The position numbers were made by a program, and so were the translations under genes. Of a stretch of DNA of 64,000 bases, positions 1-12,636 are shown piece after piece. Position 1 is the stretch's first letter, and every line of letters starts with the position of its first letter. The notes under the pieces are model-generated. The model ran no database searches. It was not told where the DNA came from and saw nothing but the letters and a program-made list of their open reading frames with translations. The DNA is from Isoetes taiwanensis (lineage: Eukaryota; Streptophyta; Lycopodiopsida; Isoetales; Isoetaceae). Where the stretch lies: contig JAJEKV010000050.1 in NCBI GenBank assembly GCA_021234155.1, positions 969,977-1,033,976 on the forward strand. Direction: 5' to 3'.

Positions 1-3000
1 CTACGTACGCGCCGCTTCGTTCAGTTACATTATTACTGAAGCATTTATTCCCGATAGAGGCCCCAGCGTTGATCTCAGCCATGATATAGAACATTGCCAT
101 TCCCTTACCTTAGAGAGCGACATGCAAACTTAGACATCGATAGGACTTATGCATTCATATTTTTCTTTTCTTTAAGGGTGGTCCTTCAACCACACTATTT
201 CATTAATTCTTAAACACTAATGCATGTACTTCCTGCGGGGCCGGTGAAATTAGTGGGAGCTGGCAGGAAGAATGATGGCCTCGCGTGGTAGGCCAAGCGT
301 TGATTTTGATTTGGGTTGTTTCAGTAATGTCTTCCAAAATGGTTTCTACGATTTGTGGGCGGAGGACTTTTTGTCCTACGGGGTCCTTATGTACACCTTT
401 CTTATTTCAATAGCCCAAACTTGTGTTTCTTGGCCTTCCTCTTCACTATCTAGCATTAATCCAAGGGGGAGAATCTTGGCGTTCTAGGTATTTATACGGT
501 ATACATATACACCGGGACCGTCATCAAGACATATTGGGCTAAGGGTCCAAGAGTGAGATTAGAACCATAATGGTTTTATTTGGAATATGCTAATAAATCC
601 ATTATGGATAATGATACCTAAAGAAATATTATGGGCTAATTAACCTAATTAAGTTAAATTAGCTAATTGTAGAATGAGCACGGCCCAAATGGGTGGCGGA
701 AAAGGGACTTTCCATTTGGGCCTGGGAAGGGGTCTACCCATTTCTCTCCCAAATTCAATTTGGGACTAAGGAGGCTTGACGACCAGCGACCCAAGCGGTT
801 ACCAGCCATCACCCACCCGGTTCGGAAATGGACTCTTATAGTGATGACCATGGCTCTAGCTAGGACGGTTGATACATTAACTTGGATTCCTAGATAGTCC
901 ATAGGATTAACCCTTGTATGGATAGATGTGTATGGTTCTATCTCTATTTTATGTTCTATTCAAAGTTATGGATGGATGGATGTGCAGAATAGCTTTCTTT
1001 ACATTCCTCTTTGTGTTTGTATGGTAAAGGGTGGGTAGAGACCTGAGGCCATCTAGAAGTAAGGATGTTCCTAGATAGAACCCTAAAACCAGTATATGTC
1101 ACAGCTTTGTCGTAAAAACCTACAAAAAGGCATGGATGCTATGATGTAGTTGAAGCACAGAACCTTGAGCATGAGGTGTCGGGGGTGGGGTCTGCATTAC
1201 AAGCAGCTCTGAGGACTCCCTAGTGTGCTAGACTTACTGTAGCCCGGTCCCGCGTGTGTGGGCGGGTATGGGTTTGACGCCTACGGGACGGTGAGTCATG
1301 AATAGTCGTCCACAGGCTGACTGGGTTGGTGGTGACCTTCCAAGATTTATGGGGAGCAAGTCCGAGATGCGGATCACGAGGGTTGTGATCACGACATGTG
1401 TGTTCTCTAGCACACCAGGGATCCGTCATGCTCGGGAGGAGATGCCTCTCACGGTCGCACTCATCGGGCCAGGAGATGTAACGGGAGTAGTCCGAGGTGA
1501 TTCCTTGGGATTGCGTCTCGGGGAGGGGCTACAAACCGCGTCCATGGCATGGATTGACCTACACACCAAAGTGTGCGGAGTGGGATGGGTGGCCAACCCA
1601 TTTGTCTTATGCGGTAACTTCATGTTATACTTAGTTTGTTGATATCTTGGGACACGACGTCGGTTGATCCCTTGGAGTGGTCGAGCACGGGATAGTCTGT
1701 TATTGTGTTATTTCATGTGTTAGAATGGATGGTATTTGTCATGATGATGAGGGATGGGCCTGCCATTGGTGGTATATTATTGAATTAATATGCTGCAATA
1801 TATGTATACTTCCATTGTATAGGATTCCCCATAGAAGGATGTAGATGAATGACACCCTCAGTCCCTCGCCAGGATAGCCATCCAGTGGTCGGGCATGTGG
1901 GAGGGCCTTGCCCATGGTGATTTAATTAAGCTATGGAGAAGTCCAGGTATCTATCTGGAGTGAACGTGTATATGGATTAGGGCGTCAAGCAACTAAAATA
2001 CACTTCTTCGCCCATGAGATGGGTATGCATATATATGCCGGTTAGGGCTTCCTACGTTCAATCTGAGATTTATGTGGTGTGATAATATATTCTGCTTGAC
2101 TTGTTCAAGGCAGCATCAAAGCTTCTTTGAAGAAGCATGCATGGATATGGCCGATCTACCGACGCTGTATCGTCTCATTATCACCGCACATTCTACGACA
2201 TATTGAACTCTTCTTTCCCTCCAATAGGTCTTGAGAAGTGGCTGATACATTCTGCTGACGATTAGCCAATGGGATTGGCGACATCATCCATATTGACCGT
2301 AGCTTTTGAGAGTGGGCGATATTATTGATCAATGGTATACGAAGAGACGAAGCAGATCTCTTACAGCGAGTTTAATAATATGGAACCGTGGAAGCTTCAC
2401 TCCGATTGCCCATGCCGGAAACTTTTATTACTTACTCTCCAAATCTGTCCAGGTAGTAAGGGTATTAGTAGGTATCAAAGTTGATCCCATATAGAGGATA
2501 GTCTCCACCAAAATTTAAGCGGGTGGGCCGGTGGTAATCATATATCTAAAGCTACGTGGCATTTGTTTGCATTATCTACGATTACCTTCCTAGCTTCGAT
2601 GTCGCTCTTAGCTGGATGGGGTATCCGGTACATTGTGAAGGGAACTCCACCCAAATACTTGTGGTGGGCATGCTTCCGTTGTGCTAAAAGCTGAGGAGGG
2701 GCCTTAGGCGGCGAGGATGATATGAGACCACGCAATCTTAACCAAGTTGGCGTGCATGTCCGTTGGTCTGGTAGGGTGTCCGGGCGTATCCATTGCCCCC
2801 ATTGATAGAGTGCAGCTCTCCAACTTATCAATGTAGGTCCAAACAATGTTTTGAGAGGGGGACATCCATGAACCCAGGAAGTAGCGTCAAATGGTTTGGT
2901 TTCCACACCCATTACAATTGAATTACGAGCATGTGTCTCATGAAAACGTATACTACATTCTATATTGGTTCCTTGGGACCCCAATTGTATAGCAATCCTT

Positions 3001-4044
3001 ACGGCTTTTCAGGGCACGGTATCAAAGAGTCATTGAAAAGTCGAAACGTGTCGAGGTCAGCTGACGGGTTTCCCCTTTATCTTCAACGGAAGTTGGAAAG
3101 ATGTAGTCAATGGTTGAATGTAAGAACCTAAAATTCCACATACACATGAGGACCATTCTCGCCTCTATGATCCCCATCAAGCTATCGCTTTAGAACCTTG
3201 ACCAGCGGTTTCTGTAAGCATAAGCTGGTCCTTGATTATCCGATAATTGTTTGAATGAGTGCATGTCCCTTTGTCTTTAGATAGGGGACAACTGCGCTAG
3301 TGGTCCAATGGGGGAAAAGGCCCCATGTATTGCCACGTAGGAACAAAGTGATTATGGCCCAGCGTTACTATGGATGGCCCGCCTATTTGAGCAATTTTGC
3401 ACGCTCACCATTCAAAGTGCATAGCACCATTGGCTAGATGTTGTGCGTAACTGGTCAACAAAGCGCGCCGTGATTTTACCGGTAGCCGGGTCCTTCCTGG
3501 GGGGTTATTGCTGCTTTCGTCCGCCACGAGGATAGCTGAGGAGTTCGCGCAAATATTATTACTTGTATCAGTAGATCCCCAGGTATGATACATCTCTCTC
3601 AAACCCATAGGCACCTCACAGCAGGAACATTACGGTACTTAAAACCCATACCAAAAATGATTTGATGCTTAATAAGAACCCTTTGACCAATATAATCAAC
3701 AATGAGCGTGATTATTTTTTCATGGTAAGTTACTTTCTGTGGATCCCATGGTTAATTTACGATATCCAGTGGATGTTAATAACCGATGCAATGCTGTCCA
3801 TCCATCCGTTCCTTTCGTCGATCCTTTTTTTTTTTGTCAGTTATGATTCCTTAGTGATTTTGGAGTATTATGGTCAATTATGAAATCAATTAGGGTTCTC
3901 CTAGAAACCCACGGGGTTATTATGCTAGATAATCGATGGGACATCGTGTGAGCAGTCTTGGTGCACATTTAGGCAGATAGGTATGGTTCAATTATTGTAG
4001 AAAACCTGAAATATTAACCTTAAGATTGTGTGTGGTACTGATCT
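1..4044. other. No recognised gene; degenerate repeat-like DNA
   Basis: I see no exon, transposon domain or RNA gene that I can name. Open frames are short, overlap on both strands and lack family motifs. A small perfect inverted repeat (cccaaatt-c-aatttggg, about 748-764) lies in a GC-richer patch, and 1200-1650 is also GC-rich. The texture suggests decayed retroelement DNA, but no LTR pair, primer site or pol motif supports a specific call. Confidence 0.5.
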
Positions 4045-4210
4045 TGTGTCATGCCTTCAATTGCACCGGTTGGCCATCGGGAAGAGTTGGGTGTCTGCTT
4101 GGGTGATTGCAAGTGTGATAATTGTTTTGTGTTTGATACAATCATGTAGATATGATAATGAGGTGAATTTCTTTGTAACTTTCTTGGAGTCAATAGATGC
4201 GACTAGGTTA
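4045..4210 (+). repeat. Dispersed repeat, copy 1 of 2 (partner at 6793-6957)
   Basis: This ~165 bp stretch resembles 6793-6957 in the same orientation. Both hold a gtgtcatgcct block, a run ending in gtttttg/gttttgt, the shared core acaatcatgtagatatgata, and then a shared block through tttct...aacttt...gtcaatag. The match is interrupted by small indels. No coding content is seen. It could be a fragment of an older interspersed element. Confidence 0.5.
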
Positions 4211-6792
4211 CGATAGAGCATGCCTCTTTATTCGATGTAGCTACAGATAAATCTCTCCAAAGTCCATCATACGCAAATAATAGTTTTTATTGTTCTAATG
4301 GAACAAGTTGATGGAGTTTTTTTTTTAAGGATCTACAAGTTGGCGGAGAATTGAATTTAGTTTGAACTTTATTGATACCTTTGAAAAATAAGATGCACCG
4401 GCCAAATCATTACCATGTCATGCACAAAATTCTCTTCCCATCCTAATACTACTATATGTTTGAGATCTTAAAAAAGGGAGTTCATTAACTTGATGCGTAC
4501 AATGGATCCTTGATTAACCCTGATTTGGTTTCATGATACTTGAATGTTACATGAAAATGCCATTGTTATAATATTTTATCTTTTACAAGTTATGATCTCT
4601 AAGAATCAAGTGTGAGGTCGTTAATCATTAGCTTATGCTCCAAGTCTAAAAATCATGCATCAAAATATGACTTGCTTTCAATATTTATGCATTATTGCAT
4701 TAGTTCCCATTGCCTATCATGGAATATTGTACCATCTAATTTTATCAATTATTTGTAAACATTAGTTATAGGAGCACAATATATCTATGGTGTTGATAAT
4801 TTCATCATTCTTATAGAGAACCCATTTTGAAGTTATTATCTCCTTTTTCGAAGCTCTCTATTCTTAGCTTAATATATTTTCAGGTGTGCAATGAAACACT
4901 TTACTATCGGTTCCTTTATTCTGATCAAACACAAAAATTCATGTGTACCAATTATTTCCAAATAAGACTCGTACCCAAAGTGCCAAATACTGCTATGCTC
5001 CACGCTTTGGTAAACGCGTTTATATGAGTTAATCTCCCAAAAGACTAAGCTTTTTGGTGGTTCAATCTTCTCGCCAACGGAAACCCGAAAAACGCTTATA
5101 CCATGCAGTTTGAAGTTGTAGATAGCCAGCGTTGTTCGGTGTAGAATTCTCAAGAACACACTTTGGGAACAACAAACCGGTGGTCACGGATGGAGGAGAG
5201 AGTTAATTTCTGGCGCAATGCAAAACAATTGTTTTGGCGCCAGAATTCATGATTACCACCCCGAAAGCCTAATTTGTTTCCCCGCTTTGGTAGAGCCTGT
5301 TTCATCAGACATGGTTCTGAAGTGTGGGGCCTCAAGCATTAGTGCTAGTGCTGAGAGTTTGGAGCGGGTGCAAAAGTCCTTTCACTTACAAATTCTCGTG
5401 AAGTTAAAAACAATCCGCGTTCTATGCTATTCCTTTACAAGAGACGTGTTTTGGCCCTTCAACATTCTTTCATGATGCTTCATCTCCACTATATCCGCAG
5501 TAAGGCACCCACATGGATGATTAGGTATCCTCGTTTTGTAATTTGCCATGGTCGAATTTCCTCTACCGCTTGAAACGATATGTTGGAAAGAGCATTGCAT
5601 TATATGGTTTGTCTGCTATCGGTGTAAACTGCAGCAACGCTTCATGCTTGCTCGATCCCCGAAAGCTTTTGCAACAATATCCTTTCAATGGTCGTTTTTC
5701 TCAAAGAGGTGGACGCAGCTATTTTGACCTTAAGTGAAACCGGCTTCATTATCATGCATTACACATAAATCCTTAATTCCTCGCACTGTGGCCTTGCTTA
5801 TTTGTTGCTTCATTGTCCAGAACAAGCTGAAGGCTGCATCAATTCGCATCCGGGTCCTACAAAGCACACGGATTTGAGACAGAGATGGAGCCGCCACAAC
5901 GTCGGTGTTTTTTATCGCGCCCGCCGCCATGTTATTAGCATGAAAGTCATACTCTTCTCGAAGTTGCCCTCGCTTTTGAGATAGTCCTAATCATTTTTGA
6001 CCTTAGCATTCCACTTTCCTTAATAACTTCTCGTGAGCACTGTCCGCATGACTTGGCATTATACACAATTTGAGGTTCTAGATAAACATCCGTGAATTAC
6101 CGAAAGCCCTCACCGCCATTTTCTCTCGCTTGTCTAGTATCATCGTCACACACGCGAAAGCGTTTTTCCCCTTTGAAAACCTTCGAGGCGGGGTTTTAAT
6201 CCTAGTAAGAATAATGATTGTAATTGTGCCCATTGTACGCCGGGTCCCATGACCTATCGTCTCCTCCGTGACTTTAAAACTATTCTATTCTATTCTATTC
6301 TATTCTTACCTCCTATCATCCAAATGATGCATGATGGCTTTTCCTCAAGGTGTACAGATCACCGTCCACCTTCACAACTTTGGAAAGTGGCATTTGGAAC
6401 CTATATGTGCACTTGATATTTTGTGCATCTATCTAACTCTTTCTAAAACTAGCATTTTGACAACAAGACTTGAATATGTGACATCTTTTATCGGCATTTT
6501 AAAAACTCGTTAAACAGTTTCCATAATTTAATACTTTGTTCCTATGTGTTCTGCATATTTTGTAGTCCTTCGCACGAATATCCATTCTTCGTCCACTTCA
6601 ACATACAATATACTTATAACACCTTGATGCTCCATTCCATTTATGGACATGATAAACCTACAAGATTCTATTTTGCCTACAAACTCCACGTCATCTATAA
6701 TTACACATCTACTCATCAATGCCCAAAGATCGCCAGGCTTTCCAGCTATTATAGAAAGTTCACAATATTAGCCATAGATTGTATGTGTGCAA
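4211..6792. other. No recognised gene; AT-rich intergenic DNA
   Basis: There is no recognisable exon or transposon domain. A short (TTCTA)n microsatellite lies inside it at about 6281-6306. Open frames here (for example 5218-5475 and 6331-6513) have no family signature and are treated as chance. Confidence 0.5.
6281..6306. repeat. (CTATT)n microsatellite
   Basis: About five tandem copies of the pentamer CTATT. The same motif recurs at about 59955-59975, in a short block present only in the second copy of the large duplication. Confidence 0.85.
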
Positions 6793-6957
6793 TATTGTGT
6801 CATGCCTCCTCCAACGCAATGGCGGGCGGGGTGGGGAGGTGCTGGCAGTTTCTACTTAGTGTCAATGGTGTTTTTGCTTTTGATGCCTACAATCATGTAG
6901 ATATGATAATGGTCGAATTTCTTTTATAACTTTGTAGGTCAATAGCCTGACTAAGTA
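6793..6957 (+). repeat. Dispersed repeat, copy 2 of 2 (partner at 4045-4210)
   Basis: Direct-orientation partner of 4045-4210, sharing the core acaatcatgtagatatgata and flanking blocks. The two copies lie about 2.75 kb apart. No LTR signature (TG...CA ends, primer site) was found, so it is reported only as a dispersed repeat. Confidence 0.5.
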
Positions 6958-8221
6958 CACAAACTATGCAAGCTTACTCAAGCCCAACAAGTAAAAAGTA
7001 GTAAATCTCACAGAAAGTAATAATACTCGTGCTCTTTCTCTTCATAGCATTATAATAGTTATTGTTAGAAAAGAACATAGTGACAAGACGCAAAAGGTTC
7101 CCAACTTGGATGTCAGAGATTTAAACAGTTTCATAAAAGTGGGTGAAGCACACTCTCACCATTATAATGTTCCAAAGAGCAATGTTACCCATGCTCTTTC
7201 TCTTTGTGATGTGGAACAGGAAGGGGGAGGGCATTCTTGCCAGCCCCCTGACCCGCAGATTCGGGAACGCCGTTGAGGCACGACCGGAATCAGCAGGTCA
7301 GGGAGAATGCCTAACTCATCACTGTTCCAACTACACGTCAAGGTAAGTTTCCATGCTGCCCCACAGGTTTCCTTTGGCAGCCTATTTTCCATTCTCCTCT
7401 CTAGTATGATTTGATTTTGCAAGAATAGGATCTTTACCCTTTACCTGACGTTATGTGGAACGGAAGCAGCTTCGATCTGCAGATCCAGCCACGCCTTGTG
7501 GCGCCAAATCGGGATTTCACAAGAGTCGTGGGGAAGCAAGAATGGTCAATTCCTTCTTGTTCCACGACGTCAAGGCAAGCTGTTAACCTGATTCTACAGG
7601 TTTTGCATAGCCATTTGCGATTCTTGATAAGAATGGATTGAAAATCTTCCGGAAGGCAGACCCACTTGCCTTGACGTAGTTATAATGGTTGTCATTAGAA
7701 TAGTTTAGATGCAATCATGCAAAAGGTTGCCAACTTTTCAAGCAGACCATCCATGCAATAACTTTTTGGATTCCAATTAAGTTAGTTCTACGTTATTAAA
7801 GTAAATTGGGGACAAAGGGCACATGATCTGGTTCCTTTGAAGCAATATTATATATCTTCAGAATGGACTCTCGTTAGAAAATGGGTGAAAGAAAGAAGGA
7901 ACACGTTAGAAGCCAGAACATTCCATACAGTACAAAATATATTCAAAGTGAGATTCTCAACAATTGGGGATCAAGGGTGTGGAGAGGAATACAAATAATG
8001 CAAGGGTACAATTAATGAAAATGAAAGACCTGGCCTATTTTAATTCTCCAATAAAAACTCCCTTCCCTTTTTAGCTTTTCGCCCGGTCTTTTAGTTTCCC
8101 AGTAAACAAAGACGGGTTGAATTTTGGGACCCGGCCAGAGCTCCAGATCTTGAATTTTCATGCCCCATTTTCCTGTTTCTGGGTCCTTCCCAGCTTGTAT
8201 CGTAATTGCATCCTGTTTTTG
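6958..8221. other. Intergenic DNA and presumed 5' flank of the OPT gene
   Basis: No gene is recognised between 6958 and about 8030. The last ~190 bases before the chosen OPT start contain pyrimidine-rich DNA and a ccaataaaa block near 8047, which fits a promoter or 5' UTR. No convincing TATA box position could be fixed. The assignment rests on position only. Confidence 0.4.
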
Positions 8222-10905
8222 ATGTCGGAAATAAGCCCTCTGCTACCGAAAAGTTCTTCGGATATGGATAGAACAGAATCTCAGGATGAAAATATCATTC
8301 TTGAAGCTGAAAATGATTGTTGTGATGGTGAAGAGAACTCTCCAATTGAGCAGGTGGCTCTTACCGTTGATGTTACTGATGATCCGACCTTGCCAGTGTG
8401 GACTTTCCGCATGTGGACCCTTGGGCTCGTCTCTTGTGCCCTCTTATCTTTTCTCAATCAAGTTCTTTCAGCAGAACAGAGGACACTTATAATCTCCCCT
8501 CAATCCCCTGCAGCTGTGTCATGGTGATTGCCCCCCTGTTGCATAATGGCTGCTTTTGCCCGCTAAGCAATTTTCGTGAATTCCTCTTGGTTAAGGAATC
8601 TCCCTCAACTTGGTCCTTTTAACATGAAGGAACATGTCCCTCATTACCATTTCAACGCTGGTGCATTTGAAATGGAGGGAGCGAGGCAGGGTACCGAACA
8701 TTTTATCAGCATTTTACCAAAAGAAATATAACCTCACTGCTGGTCTCGCTGTCATCACAACTCAGGTAAGTTTAGAACTGTTCTATCTCTATTGTCATCA
8801 TTTTAAGCATCTTTCAGCATTGTTGCTAGAACTTAATCAAGAAATCAACTGTGCATTAGGCTAAGTGGCTGGGCAGGACTGATGAGGAAATATCTAGTTG
8901 AACTTTCAGCACAAAATGTGGTGCCACTAAACTTAGTGCAAGTGTCCCTGTTTAGGTACGTCATTATCTACTAAAGTTGGTGGTAAGCAAAAAATTCAAA
9001 TAGCAAGAGAGAAGATATACTTGCTAAAATGGCTTTTTTCTCCGGGTGGACAATGTACGAGGTGGATACCTTCATAAGGGCTCTATCCGTGAACAAAAAT
9101 TTTCTTGATCATGATGGTTTTGAGCTTTCATATTACACACGTCTGCCATTTGTTCTCAATGTTGACATCCCCGGTCCCAGAAGTGTTGGGCCTTGGCCTC
9201 ACCTGTCCCACAGCAACCCTTGGCTCTGGTCCTCAAAGTGGTCTAGGGTTTTAGGGTTCATTTGTCTTTGACTGGGCCACTCACCTCTGCTTTCATCTTT
9301 ATGAGTCCACTCTGTAGCCCAATGGTTTGCTATAGGCCACTGGCTGTAGCTTTTTATTGTATTGTATGTGGTTACTCCAATTCGTAGCTTATTGGGGAAA
9401 CATATGTATAATGCCAAGAAATTTCCACATTTTCATGACACCCCATAAAATGATGGACAAGTCTATGATATCACTTCCATTGTTGACAAGAGATTTAATC
9501 TGACTAAATGCTTTATCAAAAAGAAGGGACCCATTCACTGGAGCACATTTTTGCTATTTCATGTATGGGGCTGGATTTGTCGTACATGTGCCTCACTCGG
9601 ACTCATGTGGCTTGTTTCAATGGAAAGTAAGTAGCCTTCACCCTTTCCATGTTTTAGACTTTTTATGTCTTTTATGTATCACTGACATCATAAATCCATG
9701 CATTTAGGGAAATCTGGCAGCGTGCCAGAGAGGCTCTGCATGAGAAGCCAGACATCCATACGCGCCTTATGAAAAAGTACCCTAGTATTCCAGATTGGTG
9801 GTTTATAGTACTTCTAGTTGGCACCATTGCAGCCACAATAGCAATATGCGAGGGTTACAATGAACAGCTACAGCTTCCATGGTGGGGTGTGCTGTTTGCA
9901 TGCGTTCTTGCATCGGCTTTTACATTGCCTATTGGTGTTATCACTGCAACCACGAATCAGGTAAACCATAATAAGTAAAAAAGGACTTATGCTTTTTTGA
10001 ATATTACGCTTTACAAAGCTTACTAAGGCAATGTGCAGACACCAGGCTTGAACATAATCACAGAGTACATAATGGGATATCTTCTGCCAGGGAAACCTAT
10101 AGCAAATGTATGCTTTAAAACCTATGGATACATGAGCATGACTCAGGCCATTGCTTTCTTACAAGACTTCAAGCTGGGGCATTATATGAAGGTGCCACCG
10201 CGCTCAATGTTCATAGTGCAGGTATAATCACAAGCAAGAAATGCATAACATATTTTAAGCATTGTCATAACATGCATTCTCTCTATTTACAGGTCATAGG
10301 TACAATCTTAGCGGGTTGTAAACATGGTAGTAGCATGGACCCTGCTGAATTCTATCCCAAACATCTGTCACAAGGATTTGCTTCCAGCTGGTAGTCCGTG
10401 GACTTGTCCGAGTGATCGCGTGTTCTTCGATGCATCAGTGATATGGGGCCTTGTTGGTCCAAAGAGGATATTTGGATCCCTAGGTGAATATAAACAGCTA
10501 AGCTGGTTTTTCTTGGGTGGAGCTATTTTACCAATTATAGTTTGGGGTTTCTCTAAGGCTTTCCCAAAGGTAAGCTGGATCCCATTAATTAACATGCCAG
10601 TACTTCTTGGAGCTTCTGCGTACATGCCGCCAGCAACCCCTGTGAATTACATATGCTGGATAACTGTGGGTACCATCTTCAACTACTACATATTCAACTA
10701 CAGGAAAAAATGGTGGCAGCGATATAACTATGTCTTATCTGCTGCATTGGATGCTGGATTGGCATTCATGGGAGTATTTATATATTTTTCCCTTGGTCTG
10801 AATGACAAGAGTCTGAATTGGTGGGGGACTAATGTGGACAATTGCCCTCTTGCTTCATGCCCTACTGCCCCAGGTATTGTTGTAGATGGTTGTCCCGTGT
10901 ACTGA
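8222..10905 (+). CDS. OPT-family oligopeptide transporter (PT clade), six visible exons, reading frame broken in exons 1-3
   Basis: This encodes a multi-pass, proton-coupled oligopeptide transporter. Visible exons are 8222 to about 8763, about 8861-8955, 9079-9626, 9708-9960, 10039-10221 and 10293-10905, with GT..AG borders. The start is the ATG before [10 protein letters not shown]. Exon 1 reads [20 protein letters not shown], the conserved first membrane segment, then LGPFNMKEH (NPG-type motif). Exon 2 has [11 protein letters not shown]. Exon 4 has [13 protein letters not shown]. Exon 5 has [10 protein letters not shown] and YMKVPPR (the KIPPR motif typical of the PT clade). Exon 6 has [20 protein letters not shown] and [11 protein letters not shown], ending in a normal stop. 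Exons 4-5 and most of exon 6 are clean. Exons 1-3 need several small frame changes to follow the family, and exon 6 needs one near 10312. Several breaks fall where CTG or CAG would be expected, so base-calling error competes with true pseudogene status. The intact family length is roughly 740 residues. Confidence 0.9.
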
Positions 10906-11445
10906 AGGAAAATTTCAATACTTTGACAGAAAGTAAGACATCCTTGTATGTTATAAATATGATAAACCTTTTAAAACTCCACTGTTTCATGTCTACACAT
11001 TCATGTATATACATTGCTGAACCCATGTGATTTATCCTCTTCCTCAGAATGGAAGAATGAATTGGCATAAATGTTATGTCTAAACTTGTATAAATGTTTG
11101 TATAAATGTTATGTCTAAACTTGTGAGGTCATGTTTCTTTTTATTTTTACCACTACTTATTGCCTGATAAGGCACAAATTGTTCCATGTCTTGGATCAAT
11201 GGAAATGTAATGCCTTGAGACCTTGATTTTCAACAATGGGATGTTATTTGCACATTGACCATGTATAACAAGGTGGTGATGCACAAGGGGTTGCCCTCAT
11301 GAATGGGGAGACAATTGCAGAAATGAATGAAGTTTAAAACTTTGTAATGTACTACGTTAAGGGTTCCCCTCATGAATGGGGAAGAGACAATTGTAGAAAT
11401 GAATGAAGTTGAAAACTTTGTAATGTATTGAGATTTTGGACGATA
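10906..11445 (+). other. 3' flank/3' UTR of the OPT gene with two internal tandem duplications
   Basis: Downstream of the OPT stop the DNA is AT-rich with several near-AATAAA stretches. The phrase ataaatgttatgtctaaact occurs twice (about 11068-11090 and 11103-11122). A larger ~70 bp unit, starting at ccctcatgaatgggg and ending in aaaactttgtaatgta, occurs twice (about 11291-11353 and 11366-11430). Which cleavage site is used cannot be told. Confidence 0.6.
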
Positions 11446-12636
11446 ACATCTCGTTCTACTTATTCGTAACTCTGTTTTCTATTTAAAATAGAAGACTCCA
11501 GCTTGGCATTTGTCTTTCTCTAAACCAATGCTGTGGTGGCAACAAATCCCCCGGACTTGTGCAACTGTGGCAAGATGAGAAGATGCTAAGTTTTCCTATT
11601 GTCACCGGAAAATGGTTCCCGCAGTATGACAAACCCTGAAGGTTCCACCATCAGACCCCCACGTGGATCTGGAATATCTGGAGACCTTCTGTTTCTTCCT
11701 GACTTCGATGGTGACTTGTTTGAACAAGACAACGATAGCTAGCAATAATACAATACTAGCTGATAGTAATTCATCCACACGACATGTGTGATACAAGGGA
11801 GAGTTTGAAAGTTGTTGATAACAACATTTCAATTAAATGAAATTCAAATGGACACTTTGAATAGCCCAAAGTGTGGAGTATGAACATGGTAGGTGCTGAT
11901 GAGCATCTGGAATGTGGTCTAGACTTGGTAATGAAGTCTTTTATCTCGAGAAGTACCTACTCATTGGTATATCCCTAATAGGACCATTTAATCCAGAAGC
12001 ATGAAGAAAGGAAAGTGTAGATGATAGAACTTTTAGTCTCGAGGCCAGGATATACTTCATAGAAGAAAGAAGTGTGGCGTTCCTAAGCTTATGCCTTGAA
12101 CACCTCGCATTTCAGGAAGTTGGTTGAGTCTCATCTGAAAATGCCACTGTACATGGTGGGTTTTTCGAACTAGAATTTGCTTATGAGAGCGTCGAGACTT
12201 AAAGAATTGTACATATCTATGATGTAAGATCAACGACCTATGAAAATACGTTTGAGATTACAAGGAGTTGAATTTGTTGTGGATAACATCAGGTTATAAT
12301 TAAAGGCACAGACAATATTATACATGGTAAAACACATGTATTATACTTATGGGTACTTAGAATTGTATAATATGGCCTGCAAGTATGAACAGAGCTATGT
12401 GGCTATATCCAACAATCACATATGATTGTAGACTTAGGAATGGCCCACACATGTTACTATATGTCATAATAACAAAGTAGCGATCGTGAATGTTGGGAAG
12501 ATTAAGTAGTATCAATTACTACATTAGTGATGATAGCAAGGATGTCGATTGTGACATTCGGATTTATGCCAGACATGAAGATTCTAGGATATTCGTGCAA
12601 GACAAGGTTTAAAGAATGAGCATACCCCTAGGCCAT
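11446..12636. other. No recognised gene
   Basis: No exon or transposon domain is recognised. The sequence resembles neighbouring degenerate retroelement DNA in texture but gives no motif that would name it. Confidence 0.4.
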
